This document shows positions 8,033-15,286 of a stretch of DNA of 27,049 bases, in pieces. A model generated the notes under the pieces. The model did no database searches and was not told the origin of the DNA. It worked only from the letters and a program-made list of their open reading frames with translations. Source of the DNA: an uncultured Collinsella sp. (lineage in GTDB: Bacteria; Actinomycetota; Coriobacteriia; Coriobacteriales; Coriobacteriaceae); assembly GCA_900762325.1 (NCBI GenBank), contig CAAFGG010000013.1:1-27049 (forward strand). Reading direction: 5' to 3'. The stretch's first letter is position 1. Each line of letters starts with the position of its first letter. A program made the position numbers and the translations under genes.

Positions 8033-8662
8033 ATGGCAGCTGCACAGCCGCTTAAGATTCGCATGGTCGCCGGCCTTGGCAACCCGGGCGAGGAATATGC
8101 CGAGACCCGCCACAACGCCGGCTTTAAGGCGATCGACGAGCTGGCCCGTCAGGCCGGCGTCACGTACTGGAAAAACCAGGCCGGTGCCGAGGTCGCGCTC
8201 ATCAACATCAACGACCCCGAGGAAGAGGGTGGCAAGCGCCAGATCGTGCTGGTCAAGCCGCAGTCGTATATGAACACCTCGGGCGGCCCCATCTCCAAGC
8301 TCTGCCGCGAGTACAAGATCAAGGCCGAAGAGCTGCTCGTAATCCACGACGAGCTCGATATTCCCGCCGGCGACGTGCGCGTCAAAGTAGGCGGCGGCCA
8401 CGCCGGCCACAACGGCCTGCGCTCCATCATCGACAAGATGGGCAGCCGCGACTTTAGCCGCATCCGCACCGGCATCGGCAACCCTCCCGGCAAGATGGCC
8501 GTCGCCGACTACGTGCTCAAGCAGCTGCGCGCCCGCGAGGCCGAGGATTTCCAGGACACCTGCGCCCGCGCCGCCGACGCCGCCGGCTTGGCGATCGTGC
8601 ACGGCGTGGTCTACGCCCGCGACCACGTCAACGGCGCCGCCTCCGCCAACGGCAAACACTAA
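8033..8662 (+). CDS. pth: Peptidyl-tRNA hydrolase
   Basis: A 209-residue cytoplasmic enzyme that cleaves the ester bond of peptidyl-tRNAs dropped by ribosomes, recycling tRNA. It shows VAGLGNPGEEY (12-22), the catalytic His 27 in ETRHNAGF, SYMNTSGG (78-85, Asn 81), HDELDIPAG (105-113, Asp 106), and GGHAGHNGLRS (121-131, Asn 127), all typical of bacterial Pth. There is a modest acidic insertion near 59-69 (INDPEEEGGKR) relative to the shortest family members. The ATG at 8033 follows GAAAGGAC. The stop TAA at 8660-8662 is also the first three bases of a GGGACAG-type hairpin. Confidence 0.95.
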   Translation: MAAAQPLKIRMVAGLGNPGEEYAETRHNAGFKAIDELARQAGVTYWKNQAGAEVALININDPEEEGGKRQIVLVKPQSYMNTSGGPISKLCREYKIKAEELLVIHDELDIPAGDVRVKVGGGHAGHNGLRSIIDKMGSRDFSRIRTGIGNPPGKMAVADYVLKQLRAREAEDFQDTCARAADAAGLAIVHGVVYARDHVNGAASANGKH

Positions 8663-8703
8663 ACCTACCATTTAGGGACAGGTTTATTTTGGCAGGTTTT
8701 ATC
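8660..8703 (+). repeat. GGGACAG-loop hairpin, starting on the pth stop codon
   Basis: Arms TAAACCTACC (8660-8669) and GGCAGGTTTTA (8691-8701) surround ATTTAGGGACAGGTTTATTTT. The first TAA is the pth stop. It is closely similar to the elements at 8822-8864 (opposite orientation) and 21559-21605. Confidence 0.75.
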
Positions 8704-8767
8704 TGCGGAAACGCCGCCGCGACTGCATCGCATTAAGCGCTGTCCTGCCATACAAACACAGCATCCC

Positions 8768-8809
8768 AAAGGGGGCCGGTCTCACCGCAACGTGAGACCG
8801 GCCCCCTTT
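8768..8809. terminator. Long symmetric terminator-like hairpin
   Basis: An 18-bp perfect stem (8768-8785 with 8792-8809) and 6-nt loop. On the plus strand it ends CCCCCTTT then GCCGTTTT; on the minus strand it also ends in TTT, so it may work both ways. It ends the pth transcript and lies exactly between two inverted copies of the GGGACAG-loop hairpin. Confidence 0.8.
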
Positions 8810-8821
8810 GCCGTTTTGCCT

Positions 8822-8864
8822 GATAAAACCGACCAAAATAAACCTGTCCCTTTTTGGTAGGTCA
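8822..8864 (-). repeat. GGGACAG-loop hairpin, second copy, inverted
   Basis: Reads on the minus strand as ACCTACC, AAAAAGGGACAGG, TTTATTTTGG, then TCGGTTTTATC, a near match to 8660-8703. The two form a 41-nt inverted repeat around the terminator. The remaining space to 9045 has a short tandem repeat of CGGGATAAAC (8867-8876, 8877-8886) and a possible promoter, no gene. Confidence 0.75.
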
Positions 8865-8934
8865 GACGGGATAAACCGGGATAAACCGTTTTCCCACCTG
8901 CCGAAGAAACACGTAAACGGCATGGCCATGAGGG

Positions 8935-8940
8935 TATAAT
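8935..8940 (+). promoter_or_regulatory. Possible -10 (TATAAT) upstream of nfnA
   Basis: A perfect TATAAT lies 105 nt before the nfnA start. No good -35 is visible 17 nt upstream (CGTAAA). It would give a leader of about 100 nt, which contains CCGTGGAGGCACGG, a possible small hairpin. Confidence 0.4.
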
Positions 8941-9045
8941 TTGCACCGTATGTTTGCACAACGCCTGTGCGCGTACGGTTTTATTCGGGCTACCGTCCAT
9001 TTCCGTGGAGGCACGGTTCGGCAGCCCTTACAAGAGAGGGGTTCT

Positions 9046-9885
9046 ATGTATAAGATCCTGGAGAAGACGCAGTTCTCGGAGAAGGTGTTCAAGTTCCGCA
9101 TCGAGGCGCCTGCAATCGCCAAACATGCGCACGCTGGACAGTTCCTCATGGTTCGCGCCAACGAGACGGGCGAGCGCGTCCCGTTTACCCTGGCCGGCTG
9201 GAATGGTGACGAGGGCTGGGTCGAGTTCATCTTCATGGTGATCGGCAAGACCACCGAGATGCTGTCCACCTACGAGGCCGGCGAGTCGCTGCGCGACGTC
9301 GTGGGCCCGCTGGGCGTTCCCACCGAGATGGCCGAGGGCCCCTGCGCCGTCATTGGCGGCGGCGTCGGTCTGGCAATTGCCTTCCCGGTCGCCAAGCACC
9401 TGGTCGAGACCGGCCACGAGGTGCACGCCATCATGGGCGCCCGCACCAAGGACCTCCTGCTCATGGAGGATCAGTTCCGCGAGCTCCTCGACGAGGACCA
9501 CATCCACATCACCACTGACGACGGCTCCTACGGCGAGCAGGGCGTTGTCACCGCTCCGCTGGAGCGCCTGCTGCAGGACAAGGCCGTGAGCCAGGTCTTC
9601 TGCGTCGGCCCCGTTCCGATGATGAAGTTCTCGACCCTCACCGCCCAGAAGTACGACACCCCCATCACCGCGTCGCTCAACCCCATCATGGTTGACGGCA
9701 CCGGCATGTGCGGCTGCTGCCGCGTCGAGGTGGGCGGCGTGACCAAGTTCGCTTGCGTCGACGGCCCCGACTTCGATGCCACCCTGGTCGACTGGGATGA
9801 CCTTCGTGCCCGCCAGGCCGCTTACCGTTCCGAAGAGGGCGAGTCCCTCAAGGCCTATGAGGAAAAGAGCTGCGCATGCCACTAG
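9046..9885 (+). CDS. NfnA-like ferredoxin-NADP+ reductase subunit alpha (FAD/NAD, 2Fe-2S)
   Basis: 279 residues of the sulfide dehydrogenase SudB / NfnA family, the small subunit that binds FAD, NAD(H) and a [2Fe-2S] cluster. Visible: FAD motif RVPFTL (44-49), nucleotide motif GGGVGLA (104-110), CVGPVPMM (186-193), and the C-terminal cluster site DGTGMCGCCRVEVGG (217-231) with Cys 222, 224, 225 and 237. Start ATG 9046 follows GAGAGGGG; longer frames reaching 8941 begin at the -10 region and are rejected. The reading overlaps the next gene by 10 nt, so the two subunits are co-translated. Together they likely transfer electrons among NADH, ferredoxin and NADP+ (electron bifurcation in characterised Nfn), a key NADPH source in anaerobes. 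Family clear; true bifurcation versus simple reductase is inferred. Databases may name it sulfide/dihydroorotate dehydrogenase-like. Confidence 0.9.
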   Translation: MYKILEKTQFSEKVFKFRIEAPAIAKHAHAGQFLMVRANETGERVPFTLAGWNGDEGWVEFIFMVIGKTTEMLSTYEAGESLRDVVGPLGVPTEMAEGPCAVIGGGVGLAIAFPVAKHLVETGHEVHAIMGARTKDLLLMEDQFRELLDEDHIHITTDDGSYGEQGVVTAPLERLLQDKAVSQVFCVGPVPMMKFSTLTAQKYDTPITASLNPIMVDGTGMCGCCRVEVGGVTKFACVDGPDFDATLVDWDDLRARQAAYRSEEGESLKAYEEKSCACH

Positions 9886-11285
9886 TTAACGGTCGTTTCG
9901 TTGCCGATATGAAGTCGCCCCGCACCCCCGATAACGAGGAGCCGGCTGCCGAGCGCGCCTGCGACTTCCGCCCCGTCGACAAGGGCTTCACCGAGGAGAT
10001 GGCGCTGGCCGAGGCCGAGCGCTGCCTCAACTGCAAGAAGCCGTTCTGTGTTGAGGGCTGCCCCGTCAACATCAACATCCCCCGCTTTATCGAGCAGATC
10101 CGCGAGAAAGACTTTGGCGGCGCTCTCGATACCATCCGCGAGGACTCCATGCTTCCCGCCATCTGCGGCCGCGTCTGCCCGCAGGAGAACCAGTGCGAGG
10201 GCAAGTGCATCCGTGGCAAGAAGTCCGAGCCCGTGGCCATCGGCCAGCTCGAGCGCTTCCTGGGTGACCGCCCCGAGCTCGCCTCCACGCCCAAGATGGC
10301 CCCCAAGAACGGCAAGAAGGTCGCCGTCGTCGGTTCCGGCCCGTCCGGCATCACCTGCGCCGGCGAGCTCGCCCGCAACGGCTTTGACGTCACCGTCTTC
10401 GAGGCCTTCTTCACCGGCGGCGGCGTGCTGGTCTACGGCATCCCCGAGTTCCGTCTGCCCAAGGCAGTCGTCAAGCGCGAGATTGACGGCCTGGAGGACA
10501 TGGGTGTCAAGTTTGAGTACAACTCCGTCGTGGGCAACATGGCCACGGCCGAGGAGCTGTTCGAGCAGGGCTTCGACGCCATCTACGTGGCGACCGGCGC
10601 CGGCCTGCCCAAGTTCCTCAACGTCCCCGGCGAGAACCTGCCCAACGTCTTCTTCGCCAACGAGTATCTCACCCGCGTGAACCTGATGAAGGCCAACAAG
10701 TTCCCCGAGTACGACACCCCCACCAAGCACGGCAAGAACGTCGTTGTCTTTGGCGGCGGCAACGTGGCCATGGACGCCGTCCGTACCGCCAAGCGCCTGG
10801 GCGCCGAGCACGCCATCATCGCCTACCGTCGTACCGAGGACGAGATGCCCTGCCGTCGCGCCGAGCTGCACCATGCTAAGGCCGAGGGCGTCGAGGTTCT
10901 GCCGCTCGTCTCCCCGCTCGAGTTTGTCGCTGGCGAGGACGGCTCCGTGTGCGCCGTCAAGGTCCAGAAGATGGAGCTCGGCGAGCCTGACGAGTCCGGC
11001 CGTCGTCGCCCGGTGCCCATCGAGGGCGCCATCGAGGAGATCCCCTGCGACGTCGCGATCTCGGCTATCGGCACCAACGCCAACCCCTTCGCAAAGAAGA
11101 TCGGCGGCAAGATGGAGCTCAACAAGTGGGGCTACATCGTCGCCGACGAGGAGACCGGCCAGACCACCGATCCCCGCATCTGGGCCGGCGGCGACATCGT
11201 CACCGGTGCCGCTACGGTCATTCTGGCGATGGGCGCCGGCAAGAAGGCCGCTGCCTCCATCACCAAGAGCCTGCTGGGCGAGTAA
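9876..11285 (+). CDS. gltA: NfnB-like / glutamate synthase small chain-type NADPH oxidoreductase
   Basis: A 469-residue FAD and iron-sulfur flavoprotein of the GltD/NfnB (SudA) family. N-terminal Cys clusters: CLNCKKPFC (50-58) with Cys 62, and CGRVCPQENQCEGKC (97-111), the pattern for two [4Fe-4S] clusters. FAD Rossmann motif VVGSGPSG (151-158), NADPH motif GGGNVAMD (293-300), and the closing GGDIVTGAATVILAMGAG block. The ATG at 9876 lies inside the end of nfnA. No glutamate synthase large chain is nearby, so with its partner it is more likely the NADPH/bifurcating subunit of an Nfn-type complex than a GOGAT subunit; databases commonly label it gltA, NADPH-dependent glutamate synthase. A terminator follows after 28 nt. 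Confidence 0.9.
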   Translation: MPLVNGRFVADMKSPRTPDNEEPAAERACDFRPVDKGFTEEMALAEAERCLNCKKPFCVEGCPVNINIPRFIEQIREKDFGGALDTIREDSMLPAICGRVCPQENQCEGKCIRGKKSEPVAIGQLERFLGDRPELASTPKMAPKNGKKVAVVGSGPSGITCAGELARNGFDVTVFEAFFTGGGVLVYGIPEFRLPKAVVKREIDGLEDMGVKFEYNSVVGNMATAEELFEQGFDAIYVATGAGLPKFLNVPGENLPNVFFANEYLTRVNLMKANKFPEYDTPTKHGKNVVVFGGGNVAMDAVRTAKRLGAEHAIIAYRRTEDEMPCRRAELHHAKAEGVEVLPLVSPLEFVAGEDGSVCAVKVQKMELGEPDESGRRRPVPIEGAIEEIPCDVAISAIGTNANPFAKKIGGKMELNKWGYIVADEETGQTTDPRIWAGGDIVTGAATVILAMGAGKKAAASITKSLLGE

Positions 11286-11313
11286 TCACCTACAGCACTA
11301 GCCGCCAAACGGC

Positions 11314-11351
11314 AAAGTCCCCGTCGAGCACACGCCCGGCGGGGACTTTTT
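11314..11351 (+). terminator. Rho-independent terminator after the nfn pair
   Basis: Arms AAAGTCCCCG (11314-11323) and CGGGGACTTT (11340-11349), then TT. It ends the oxidoreductase operon. Confidence 0.85.
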
Positions 11352-11363
11352 CCATGCCGGCCG

Positions 11364-11407
11364 CCCAAACCACCACGATGGAGCAGGCACCTTTGTGGTG
11401 GTTTGGG
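11364..11407. repeat. Hairpin with ACCACCAC arms
   Basis: A 13-bp perfect stem (11364-11376 with 11395-11407) and an 18-nt loop containing GCAGGCACCTTT. On the minus strand it reads AAACCACCACAAAGGTGCCTG, the same sequence that begins the hairpin interrupted by the IS element at 11698. It is therefore a second copy of that repeat. Confidence 0.7.
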
Positions 11408-11425
11408 ACTTGCCCGGTCGTTTTG

Positions 11426-11641
11426 TCTCAATCTGTAACAGCTGGAGTCCGTTGAGCCCTGCAGTTGTTACAGATTGAGATATTGTGCCGGCCGGCCACG
11501 CTGCATCTCAATCTGTAACAGTTAGAGACCAAATATGCCGCCTGGTGTTACAGATCAAGACGTTGGGCTGACGGCCGAACGGTTCATCTCAATCTGTAAC
11601 AGTTAGAGCCATTTTCGCTGGCTTGGTGTTACAGATCGAGA
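11426..11641. repeat. Three tandem 55-nt hairpins, 80-nt period
   Basis: The 15-mer TCTCAATCTGTAACA starts at 11426, 11506 and 11587. Its inverse, TGTTACAGATTGAGA or a variant, starts at 11466, 11546 and 11627. Each unit is exactly 55 nt (15 + 25 + 15), with 25-26 nt between units, so half-repeats recur every 40 nt in alternating orientation. Loops begin GTTAGAG in units 2 and 3 and GCTGGAG in unit 1; the inter-unit segments are also alike, so the array arose by tandem duplication of an 80-nt unit. No gene is present in 11286-11766. Confidence 0.85.
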
Positions 11642-11766
11642 CTATGCAAAAGCCGAGGATAGGCACTGCCGCCAAGGCCTTCCCCTCCGCCTAAAACAAA
11701 AACCACCACAAAGGTGCCTGTGAACTGCCTCCCATTTCTTGGACATCGGGAAATGGGAGGTTTTCC

Positions 11767-12264
11767 ATGAGTATAGATCTCAGGTCGAAGCACGACCTGG
11801 AGTCCAGGAGGCGGGCCGTCGAGCTCTTCGACGCCGGCGTCGGCTGCAAGCCGGCGGCCGAGGCCCTGTCCGTCCCCCGCGAGACCGTGAGAGAATGGCA
11901 GTGGGTATACCGGGCGTTCGGAAGTGAGGCGCTGCTGTCCATGGACGGGAAACAATCCAGTTACACATTCGAGCAGAGGGTCGCCGCGGCGTCGGCCGTG
12001 GTCGACGACGGGATGGCGAAGGCCGACGCCATGGCCGAGTTCGGGATCAGGTCGAAATCCCCGCTGGAGCGCTGGTGCAGGCTCTACCGCGAGGGCGGCG
12101 CCGAGGCGCTGCGGCCCCGCCCGAAGGGCAGACCGAGGGGGTCGAGGTCGAAACCCCGGGCCCGCACCCGCGAGCAGGAGCTCGAGGAGCGCTGCCGCAG
12201 GCTCGAGGCCGAGGTCGCCTACCTAAAAAAATTGCGCGCCCTGGTCGAGCGGGACGGGCTCTGA
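11767..12264 (+). CDS. IS3-family transposase OrfA (DNA-binding)
   Basis: 165 residues with two helix-turn-helix regions: RRAVELFDAGVGCKPAAEAL then VPRETVREW (about 15-46), and FEQRVAAASAVV with MAEFGIRSKSPLERW (about 63-98). A basic linker (PRPKGRPRGSRSKPRART, about 116-135) leads to a C-terminal leucine-zipper-like helix, EQELEERCRRLEAEVAYLKK. OrfA binds the IS ends and can repress transposition. The ATG at 11767 lies 46 nt inside the left end, after GGGAGG (11755-11760). The heptamer A AAA AAA at 12225-12231, within codons CTA AAA AAA, is a standard -1 slip site that joins it to OrfB. Confidence 0.9.
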   Translation: MSIDLRSKHDLESRRRAVELFDAGVGCKPAAEALSVPRETVREWQWVYRAFGSEALLSMDGKQSSYTFEQRVAAASAVVDDGMAKADAMAEFGIRSKSPLERWCRLYREGGAEALRPRPKGRPRGSRSKPRARTREQELEERCRRLEAEVAYLKKLRALVERDGL

Positions 12265-13136
12265 CCAGGGCGGCGGCCGAGGCGGTGAGGGCGCTGCGCG
12301 CGGAGGGGCACTCCCTGCGCCACCTGCTGGAGTGCTCGGGGCTCAGGAGGTCGACCTACTACTACGCGCTGGCGCACCCGCGGAGGCCGACCCGGCCCGA
12401 GCTGCGCGACGCCGCGGCCGAGATATTCTCGCGCACCGCCAACGGCTGCGGGCACCGGCAGATAGCCATGTGCCTGCGCGCCGAGCTGGGCGCGGTCGTG
12501 GCCGACAAGACCGTGCTCAAGATGATGCGCGAGATGGGCATCCGGTGCGGGATACGCCGCCGGGGCTCCCGCCGCCGGTACAGCTCCTACAGGGGGCTCG
12601 TGGGGAGCACGTTCGAGAACGTCGTCGCGAGGGACTTCGGCGCCGAGGGGCCGTGGCAGAAGCTCGGCACCGACGTCACCGAGTTCAAGGTGGCCGGCGC
12701 CAAGGCCTACTGGGCCCCGGTGCTCGACTTCTGCACGAAGGAGATCGTGGCGAGCGACATATCGACCTCGCCGGACCTCGCCCAGCAGCACAGGATGCTC
12801 GACCGGCTCCTCGAGGCCCTGCCCGACGGGGCGGCGCCGACCATGCATTCGGACATGGGCTGGCAGTACCAGCACGAGTCCTACACCTCCAGGCTGGAGG
12901 GGGCGGGCATCACCCAGAGCATGTCGCGCAAGGGGAACTGCATCGACAACGCCGCCACCGAGCAGCTCTTCGGCCACGTGAAGGACGAGTTCTACCGCGG
13001 CAGGGAGTGGGGCAGCTTCGGGGACTTCAAGCGCGACCTGGAGGGGTACATAGCCCATTGGAACACGCGGCGCAGGCAGGTAAGATTGAAGGGCCTGACG
13101 CCGGAGGAGTTCCGGAACCGGGCCCTTGCGGCGTAG
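12228..13136 (+). CDS. IS3-family transposase OrfB (DDE integrase), made by -1 frameshift
   Basis: The catalytic part of the OrfAB transposase, in the -1 frame relative to OrfA. About 300 residues follow the slip site: an HTH_21-like segment (AAEAVRALRAEGHSLRHLLE, with RRSTYYYAL), then the rve integrase core with the DDE triad visible as GTDVTEF, HSDMGWQYQ and NAATEQLFGHVKDEF, and a final YIAHWNTRRRQ...LTPEEFR motif typical of IS3 elements. The frame stays open back to 12075 inside orfA, but those codons are a shadow; the coordinate given is the slip region, since OrfB has no good start of its own. It stops 38 nt before the right IS end. No frameshift or stop damages the core. Confidence 0.9.
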   Translation, partial: KIARPGRAGRALTRAAAEAVRALRAEGHSLRHLLECSGLRRSTYYYALAHPRRPTRPELRDAAAEIFSRTANGCGHRQIAMCLRAELGAVVADKTVLKMMREMGIRCGIRRRGSRRRYSSYRGLVGSTFENVVARDFGAEGPWQKLGTDVTEFKVAGAKAYWAPVLDFCTKEIVASDISTSPDLAQQHRMLDRLLEALPDGAAPTMHSDMGWQYQHESYTSRLEGAGITQSMSRKGNCIDNAATEQLFGHVKDEFYRGREWGSFGDFKRDLEGYIAHWNTRRRQVRLKGLTPEEFRNRALAA

Positions 13137-13203
13137 TCGCTATTTATTCAGTCCAAGTTTCGGGGCGCAGTTCACTGTCCCCTTTGTGGTGGTTTTTGGT
13201 CGG

Positions 13204-13827
13204 TTAGTCTTCGAGCTGCGCCACCTTGTAGCGGTAGGCGGCGGCAATAACGTCTTTGCAACCCTCGCGGCCCAGCTTGGCGCGGTTGACGACGATGTCC
13301 TTGCCACTCGTCATCTTCCACTTGCCGGCGCTGTAGCGCTTGTAGAATGCCTCGCGCGCCTTCTGCTGCTGTTTGACCAGCTTGGCGCCCTTCTTTTTGT
13401 TGAGGCCACGCTTCTTACGCACAATCTCGACGCGGTCCTCAAAGGGAGCGGTCACCAACACGGCAATGTGATTGGGGTTGTTGCGCAGCAGATAATCGGA
13501 CAGACGGCCCTCGATAATGCAGCTCTCGGTCTCGCCCAGGTCCAAAATCACCTGGCTCATTTTTTGGAACAGCTTGTCCGAGTACGAACGGGCATCGTAG
13601 CGGTCGGGCAGAAACGCCATGTTCTCCACAGCCAGGCGCTCGTCATAGGCCGCCATCTTATCGAGCGACTCGCCCGCGCGCAGCGACGCGCGTACCAGCA
13701 GCTCGTTGTCGTACAGCGGAATCCCCAACTCGTTGGCAAGCATGCGACCAATCTCGTGACCCTCGGCACCAAAGTCGCGCGCGATGGTAATGACCACAGG
13801 ATTCTTCTTGTTCACCAGATCGCTCAT
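13204..13827 (-). CDS. Cytidylate kinase-like family protein
   Basis: A 207-residue soluble protein of the cytidylate kinase-like family (Cytidylate_kin2). The start VVITIARDFGAEGHEIGRML (11-30) matches the family's ITISREYGSGG-type nucleotide loop, followed by LANELGIPLYDNELL. Middle motifs: SCIIEGRLSDYLLRNNPN and HIAVLVTAPFEDRVEIV, then a Lys-rich helix (RKKRGLNKKKGAKLVKQQQ), and a C-terminal YRYKVAQLED. There is no classic GKS P-loop. The true substrate is unknown; these stand-alone proteins are not the essential Cmk. Start ATG 13827 with GAAAGGA upstream; the extension to 13872 reads through the palindrome and is rejected. The stop is 6 nt from the IS-split hairpin. Confidence 0.85.
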   Translation of the reverse strand: MSDLVNKKNPVVITIARDFGAEGHEIGRMLANELGIPLYDNELLVRASLRAGESLDKMAAYDERLAVENMAFLPDRYDARSYSDKLFQKMSQVILDLGETESCIIEGRLSDYLLRNNPNHIAVLVTAPFEDRVEIVRKKRGLNKKKGAKLVKQQQKAREAFYKRYSAGKWKMTSGKDIVVNRAKLGREGCKDVIAAAYRYKVAQLED

Positions 13828-13843
13828 CGCGATTCCTTTCTCT

Positions 13844-13874
13844 ATGTGACAAAGGGACTGTCCCTTTGTCACAT
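13844..13874. repeat. Perfect 31-nt palindrome with GGGAC-N-GTCCC core
   Basis: Arms 13844-13858 and 13860-13874 are perfect 15-bp inverses around a single T, with core GGGACTGTCCC. Base 13874 is the last base of the permease stop codon read on the minus strand, so it begins right at the stop. It could act as a terminator hairpin but has no T run. Confidence 0.8.
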
Positions 13875-14512
13875 TATGCGGCTACGATTCGGCGCTGATA
13901 GGCGCGGACCAACAAGGAGATACCAAAGTTCAGCGCAAAGTACATCGCAAACACCAGGCCGTAGAGCATAAGCACCTGTGACAGATCGATCGCATGCGCC
14001 ATCACGACGTTTGCCGTGTACATGAGCTCGGCCACGTTAATGCCCGAAAGATACGAGCTGTCCTTGATGACGGTCGTGCACTGGCTAAACAGGGCCGGGA
14101 TGATCGTCTTAAACGTCTGCGGCAGGATGATATAGCGCATGGTGGCAAAGAAGCCGAAGCCCTGGCTCTGCGCCGCCTCAAACTGGCCACGCGGAATCGA
14201 GTTGAGGCCGCCGCGCACAATCTCGGCCATAACGGCACTGGTGAACAGCGTAAAGGCGATGGTCGAGATCACAATGTCCAGACCCTGCACCGTAAAGTAG
14301 ATAAACAGGATCCACAGCAGGTTCGGCGTGCAGCGGAACAGCTCGATATAGGCACTCACCAAAATGCGGAACGGGCGGGGCGCATAGCTCTTGACGAGCG
14401 CCAGCACCGTACCAAAGATGAGCGAGAAAAAGATCGACAGCGCCGAGATCTCGATGGTCTTGACAAAGCCGCCCCAGATGTAGAGCAGGTTGGTCGCGTT
14501 GAAGATTTCCAT
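13874..14512 (-). CDS. Polar amino acid ABC transporter permease (second)
   Basis: A 212-residue inner-membrane permease of the HisM/GlnP type with about five helices. The ATPase-docking EAA loop is seen as PRGQFEAAQSQGFGFFATMR (107-126) leading to YIILPQTFK. IELFRCTPNLLWILF (56-70) is the family's conserved early motif. The ATG at 14512 lies 3 nt after the stop of the upstream permease, with AGGAGG 8 nt upstream inside that gene's end. It forms a heterodimeric channel with the neighbouring permease. The last gene of the four-gene importer operon. Confidence 0.93.
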   Translation of the reverse strand: MEIFNATNLLYIWGGFVKTIEISALSIFFSLIFGTVLALVKSYAPRPFRILVSAYIELFRCTPNLLWILFIYFTVQGLDIVISTIAFTLFTSAVMAEIVRGGLNSIPRGQFEAAQSQGFGFFATMRYIILPQTFKTIIPALFSQCTTVIKDSSYLSGINVAELMYTANVVMAHAIDLSQVLMLYGLVFAMYFALNFGISLLVRAYQRRIVAA

Positions 14513-14515
14513 GCG

Positions 14516-15262
14516 CTAGGCCTCCTCTACGTTGTCGAGCCCCAGCTCGGCCAGGCTCACGCCGCGCGGGCGCTCCTTGGAGCGGCGCTCGAGCCACTGT
14601 ACCAGCATGGCGAGCGGAAAGCAGATGATGAAGTACATAAGGCAGCAGACGATGTACCCCTGCAGGTAGCCATACAGGCTCACGAAGTTGTCGGAGCGAT
14701 ACATAAGGTCGCCGCCGGCGACGAGCGCCAGCACCGACGTGTTCTTGACCAGGTTGAGTGCCTGGTTGCACAGCGGCGGCAGGATGATCTTGAACGACTG
14801 GGGCAGCACGATGTACCAGTAGGCCTGCGCACGCGTGAAGCCCTGGCTCTGAGCCGCCTCCATCTGACCGCGCGGAACGGCCTCGATGCCGGTGCGGATG
14901 ACCTCCGAGATGTAGGCCGCGTGGTACAGGCCCACGCCCAGAAAGCCCAGCACGAACGGCGCGATACGCACCGGCTGGTCGGCACCGGTTATGGCCTGCA
15001 AAAACTGCGGGCCGGCCATGTACATAAAGAGCACCTGCACGGGCAGCGGGGTGTTCTGGTAAAACTCTACGTACACGCGACTGATGGCGCGCAGCACGCG
15101 CGAACGGGTGGTCGAGAACACGCCCAGCAGCGTGCCCAGCACCAACGACAGCAGCAGGCCGGCAACAACCACCTGCAGCGTCACGCCAAAGCCCTCCCAG
15201 AAGGGCCCCATGTTTTGGAATGTCGTCGACCAGCGGTCGGCGTCAAACAATCCTTCGAGCAT
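14516..15262 (-). CDS. Polar amino acid ABC transporter permease (first)
   Basis: A 248-residue permease of the same family, with helices at about 20-50, 62-85, 95-115 and near 200-230. Signature parts: YVEFYQNTPLPVQVLFMY (64-81) and the EAA loop PRGQMEAAQSQGFTRAQAYW leading to YIVLPQSFK. A C-terminal charged tail (RRSKERPRGVSLAELGLDNVEEA) is cytoplasmic. The ATG at 15262 follows GGAAGGAA. It sits between the binding protein gene (24 nt gap) and the second permease. Confidence 0.93.
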   Translation of the reverse strand: MLEGLFDADRWSTTFQNMGPFWEGFGVTLQVVVAGLLLSLVLGTLLGVFSTTRSRVLRAISRVYVEFYQNTPLPVQVLFMYMAGPQFLQAITGADQPVRIAPFVLGFLGVGLYHAAYISEVIRTGIEAVPRGQMEAAQSQGFTRAQAYWYIVLPQSFKIILPPLCNQALNLVKNTSVLALVAGGDLMYRSDNFVSLYGYLQGYIVCCLMYFIICFPLAMLVQWLERRSKERPRGVSLAELGLDNVEEA

Positions 15263-15286
15263 TTGATTCCTTCCTTGGACGAACGC

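Larger units (their letters stand above)
11721..13174 (+). mobile_element. IS3-family insertion sequence, IS150 group (1454 bp)
   Basis: Terminal inverted repeats begin TGAACTGCCTCCC (11721) and, inverted at 13174, TGAACTGCGCCCC. A 3-bp direct duplication CTG flanks it (11718-11720 and 13175-13177), as usual for IS3-family elements. It holds two overlapping reading frames, orfA and orfB, with an A7 slippery site for -1 frameshifting. Both frames look intact, so it may be active. Size and TGxACTGC ends match the IS150 group. Confidence 0.9.
11698..13197. repeat. Hairpin repeat split by the IS element
   Basis: Left arm AAAAACCACCACAAAGG (11698-11714) and right arm CCTTTGTGGTGGTTTTT (13181-13197) are perfect inverses outside the IS. 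Removing the IS and one CTG restores a hairpin with loop TGCCTGTCC, whose minus strand contains GGGGACAG. Right arm is 6 nt from the stop of the cytidylate-kinase-like gene. Confidence 0.8.

Noticed and set aside
9001..9045. Riboswitch in the nfnA leader
   Set aside because: Only a short possible hairpin is visible and no known aptamer core.
11426..11641. CRISPR array
   Set aside because: Repeats are only 15 nt and alternate in orientation, spacers are related to each other, and no cas gene is present; it is a tandem hairpin array.
12075..12227. Independent start of orfB inside orfA
   Set aside because: These codons are the -1 frame of orfA; the A7 slip site explains OrfB without a separate start.
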